Below are positions 62,239-64,000 of a stretch of DNA of 64,000 nt, in pieces (positions within the stretch are counted from its first letter, which is position 1; every line of letters starts with the position of its first letter). The notes below the pieces were generated by a model. The model saw only the letters and a list, made by a program, of their open reading frames with translations. It searched no databases and was not told the origin of the DNA. The stretch is from positions 67,499 to 131,498 of the forward strand of contig CAVVZC010000021.1 in the NCBI GenBank assembly GCA_963752565.1, read 5' to 3'. Source of the stretch: UBA11574 sp963752565 (GTDB lineage: Bacteria > Desulfobacterota > Desulfobacteria > Desulfobacterales > UBA11574). The translations under genes were made by a program, and so were the position numbers.

Positions 62239-63759
62239 ATGAAAACAAAGCAATTATTCACCATGGCATTTGCCTGTGTGATGCTTATCTGCCTGGCAGT
62301 TCCTGCATGGGCTACACCGCCCAAAATGAAAATGACCACCAACATCCCGGCGTCGATTATGGCTCCGGACAAGTTGGAAACCTCCATTGGCACCATGAAA
62401 TTCTTTGACGGTGTGCCGGACGAAGCTTCGGTCGAAAAAGTCTATGACTATCTCGATCGCTCCCGTGCTGTTGAATCTTTCCTTAACTGTATCCCGGTCA
62501 TGTCAATGTATGGGATTCGCGAAGGTAGCCGGGACTTTGGGGTAGATGCCAGTAACAAAATCATCATCTACGACAATCTATTAGACTCCAAAGCGCTCTG
62601 GCTGACAGCAAACACATCAACCATGTACGCGATGGGTTGGCTGGACCTTAAAAAAGACGGTCCTACAGTCGTTGACCTTCCCCCACGCATGCTGGGTATC
62701 CTGGACGATATGGCGTTTCTCTATATGACCGATCTTGGAATGGCCGGCCCGGACAAGGGCAAAGGCGGCAAGTTCCTGATTCTCCCTCCGGGTTATACAG
62801 GTGATGTGCCGGATGGATACTATGTGGTAAAGTCAAACACGTACGGTGCCTGGCTTTTCATGCGCGGCTATCTCGACAAAGGCATCAAGGCAGCCTCGGA
62901 CAACATCCGTAACAATCTGAAGGTATACCCGCTGGCAAAGAAAGACAATCAGCCGAAAATGCAATTCATCAACGGCACCGGTAAAGAGATCCAGACCGTT
63001 CTGCCGAACGACTTTTCCCTCTTTAAGAATGTACACGCCATCCTTCAGGAAGAACCCGCAGGATTCCTCGGCGCCGAAATCAGCGGCCAGTTGGCTTCTA
63101 TCGGCCTTGAAAAGGGCAAAGCCTTCCCGACGGATAAGCGCATGAATGATATCCTGCACGACGCCGCTGCCATCGGTAATGCAGCAGCCCGAGCTATCAG
63201 CTTCTCTCCCCGGCATCCTGGACTCTATACCTACGACATGAACAGTGGATGGTTCAAACCCATTATCGGAGGAAGTACCACCTACATGAGCAATGGTTCG
63301 CGCGTGCTCGATGGACGGGTTTTCTACCACTTTGGTTACATCTGTGTATCTCCGGCTATGGCATCCAGAGCTGCCGGCAAAGGATCCGATTATTCCATGG
63401 GCATGGTGGACTCTAAAGGTCAAGCGCTGGACGGCACCAAAACCTATAAACTGCATCTGCCACCGAATATTCCTGTGAAAGACTTTTGGGCTTTAACCAT
63501 GTATGACACTCAGACTCGCTGCCAATTGCAGACCGACCAGCAGTTCCCGACCCTGGACAGCTATAAGGAAGGCATGAAAAAGAATGCTGATGGTTCCATC
63601 GACGTCTTTTTCTCACCCAAGGCGCCCAACGGCCAGGAGAGTAACTGGCTGCAAACCATCCCGGGTAAATCCTGGTTCGTTGCCTGGCGTGTGTACGGTC
63701 CGCTGCAGCCCTGGTTGGACCAGACCTGGCGAATCGGTGAAATTGAGTTGGTGAAATAA
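62239..63759 (+). CDS. Secreted DUF1254/DUF1214 protein 4
   Basis: 506 aa; AAAGGAGG precedes the ATG. Signal peptide MKTKQLFTMAFACVMLICLA, cut near AWA-T, then PPKMKMTTNIPASIMAPDKL. Core motifs GPDKGKGGKFLILPPGYTGD, YDTQTRCQLQTDQQFPT and DQTWRIGEIELVK. It has the higher G+C style of gene 1. It differs from gene 3 in the middle (KDNQPKMQFINGTGKEIQTV). It is followed by a strong terminator. Confidence 0.9.
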   Translation: MKTKQLFTMAFACVMLICLAVPAWATPPKMKMTTNIPASIMAPDKLETSIGTMKFFDGVPDEASVEKVYDYLDRSRAVESFLNCIPVMSMYGIREGSRDFGVDASNKIIIYDNLLDSKALWLTANTSTMYAMGWLDLKKDGPTVVDLPPRMLGILDDMAFLYMTDLGMAGPDKGKGGKFLILPPGYTGDVPDGYYVVKSNTYGAWLFMRGYLDKGIKAASDNIRNNLKVYPLAKKDNQPKMQFINGTGKEIQTVLPNDFSLFKNVHAILQEEPAGFLGAEISGQLASIGLEKGKAFPTDKRMNDILHDAAAIGNAAARAISFSPRHPGLYTYDMNSGWFKPIIGGSTTYMSNGSRVLDGRVFYHFGYICVSPAMASRAAGKGSDYSMGMVDSKGQALDGTKTYKLHLPPNIPVKDFWALTMYDTQTRCQLQTDQQFPTLDSYKEGMKKNADGSIDVFFSPKAPNGQESNWLQTIPGKSWFVAWRVYGPLQPWLDQTWRIGEIELVK

Positions 63760-63772
63760 GAACCACTTTATG

Positions 63773-63810
63773 GGTGTCCGTGTTTATTAAACACGGACAC
63801 CTGGTTTTTC
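63773..63810 (+). terminator. Rho-independent terminator after DUF1254 gene 4
   Basis: GTGTCCGTGTTT and AAACACGGACAC form a 12-bp stem with a three-base loop (63774-63800), followed by CTGGTTTTTC. It should end transcription of the DUF1254 unit before the sulfatase. Confidence 0.9.
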
Positions 63811-63828
63811 AAAAACAGGGATGATAAA

Positions 63829-64000
63829 ATGAAAACACAAAAATTAGCAAGTATTCTATTAATGGGCCTGTTTATTATAGGAATCGCTATTCCAATGCAA
63901 GCACAGCAAAGTAGTAAACCCAACGTGGTAATTATGCTGTCAGACAACATGGGATACGGTGACTTGGGCTGCTACGGCAGCGGCGGCGAGCTTCGGGGCA
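63829..64000 (+). CDS. Sulfatase-family protein, N-terminal part (cut by window end)
   Basis: 57 complete codons. A signal peptide (LASILLMGLFIIGIAIPMQA, cut near AQA) is followed by KPNVVIMLSDNMGYGDLGCY, the standard N-terminal metal-binding segment of arylsulfatases (the two Asp at D-N and D-L bind calcium). The catalytic Cys/Ser motif lies beyond the window. An ATG 8 bases upstream is out of frame; the ribosome site is weak (GGGATGAT). Confidence 0.85.
   Translation, partial: MKTQKLASILLMGLFIIGIAIPMQAQQSSKPNVVIMLSDNMGYGDLGCYGSGGELRG

Overview
The window reads like a chromosomal segment of a Gram-negative, probably anaerobic bacterium, most likely a Desulfobacterota (deltaproteobacterial) lineage. 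The reasons are a dcw cell-wall cluster, an RND efflux system with outer-membrane factor, lipoproteins and outer-membrane barrels, indolepyruvate:ferredoxin oxidoreductase, a BMP-type nucleoside ABC importer, and many dispersed intergenic repeats. The taxonomic placement is inference from gene content and was not searched.

Layout. 1-9.8 kb: dcw cluster on the + strand, mraY(3' end)-murD-ftsW-murG-murC-murB-ftsQ-ftsA-ftsZ, with a 22-codon ORF between ftsA and ftsZ. 9.9-13.9 kb: a B12/radical-SAM protein converging on a 7TM-HD (PgpH-type) phosphodiesterase. 14-21 kb: loosely packed accessory region with a SET-domain protein, a Cys-rich unknown, an S24-type repressor with candidate operators and two tiny ORFs, a HisH-HisF fusion of the eukaryotic kind next to a MITE-like element, a 434-aa unknown and a gene remnant cut by a repeat. 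21.7-29 kb: PNPOx-like protein, then a minus-strand run methyltransferase-GNAT-two small unknowns-iorA-iorB-ketopantoate reductase family, then a lipoprotein and a frameshifted pseudopilin. 29.4-35.4 kb: tripartite RND pump. 35.7-42.1 kb: nucleoside ABC importer followed by methylthioadenosine phosphorylase and adenine phosphoribosyltransferase, together a purine-nucleoside uptake and salvage route. 42.9-50.1 kb: a sensor kinase with a periplasmic ABC-type binding domain and a receiver-MalT-LuxR regulator, separated by a VapBC module and a four-helix-bundle gene. 50.4-53 kb: two DUF4143 ATPases. 53.0-53.7 kb: a repeat array. 53.8-64 kb: four secreted DUF1254/DUF1214 paralogues interleaved with three outer-membrane barrel genes and ending in the start of a sulfatase.

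Two themes run through the right half. First, short inverted-repeat arrays built on TGTCAGG occupy nearly every intergenic gap from 45 to 62 kb, and a related C/T-rich repeat has entered a coding region as an in-frame linker. Second, I find one-base frame disruptions in four genes (pseudopilin, receiver-MalT regulator, an outer-membrane barrel, and a compensated pair in the first DUF1254 gene); these may be real decay or consensus errors, and raw reads would decide. The best candidate for an undescribed system is the 53.8-64 kb secreted DUF1254/barrel/sulfatase cluster, possibly controlled by the two-component pair upstream; that functional link is inference.
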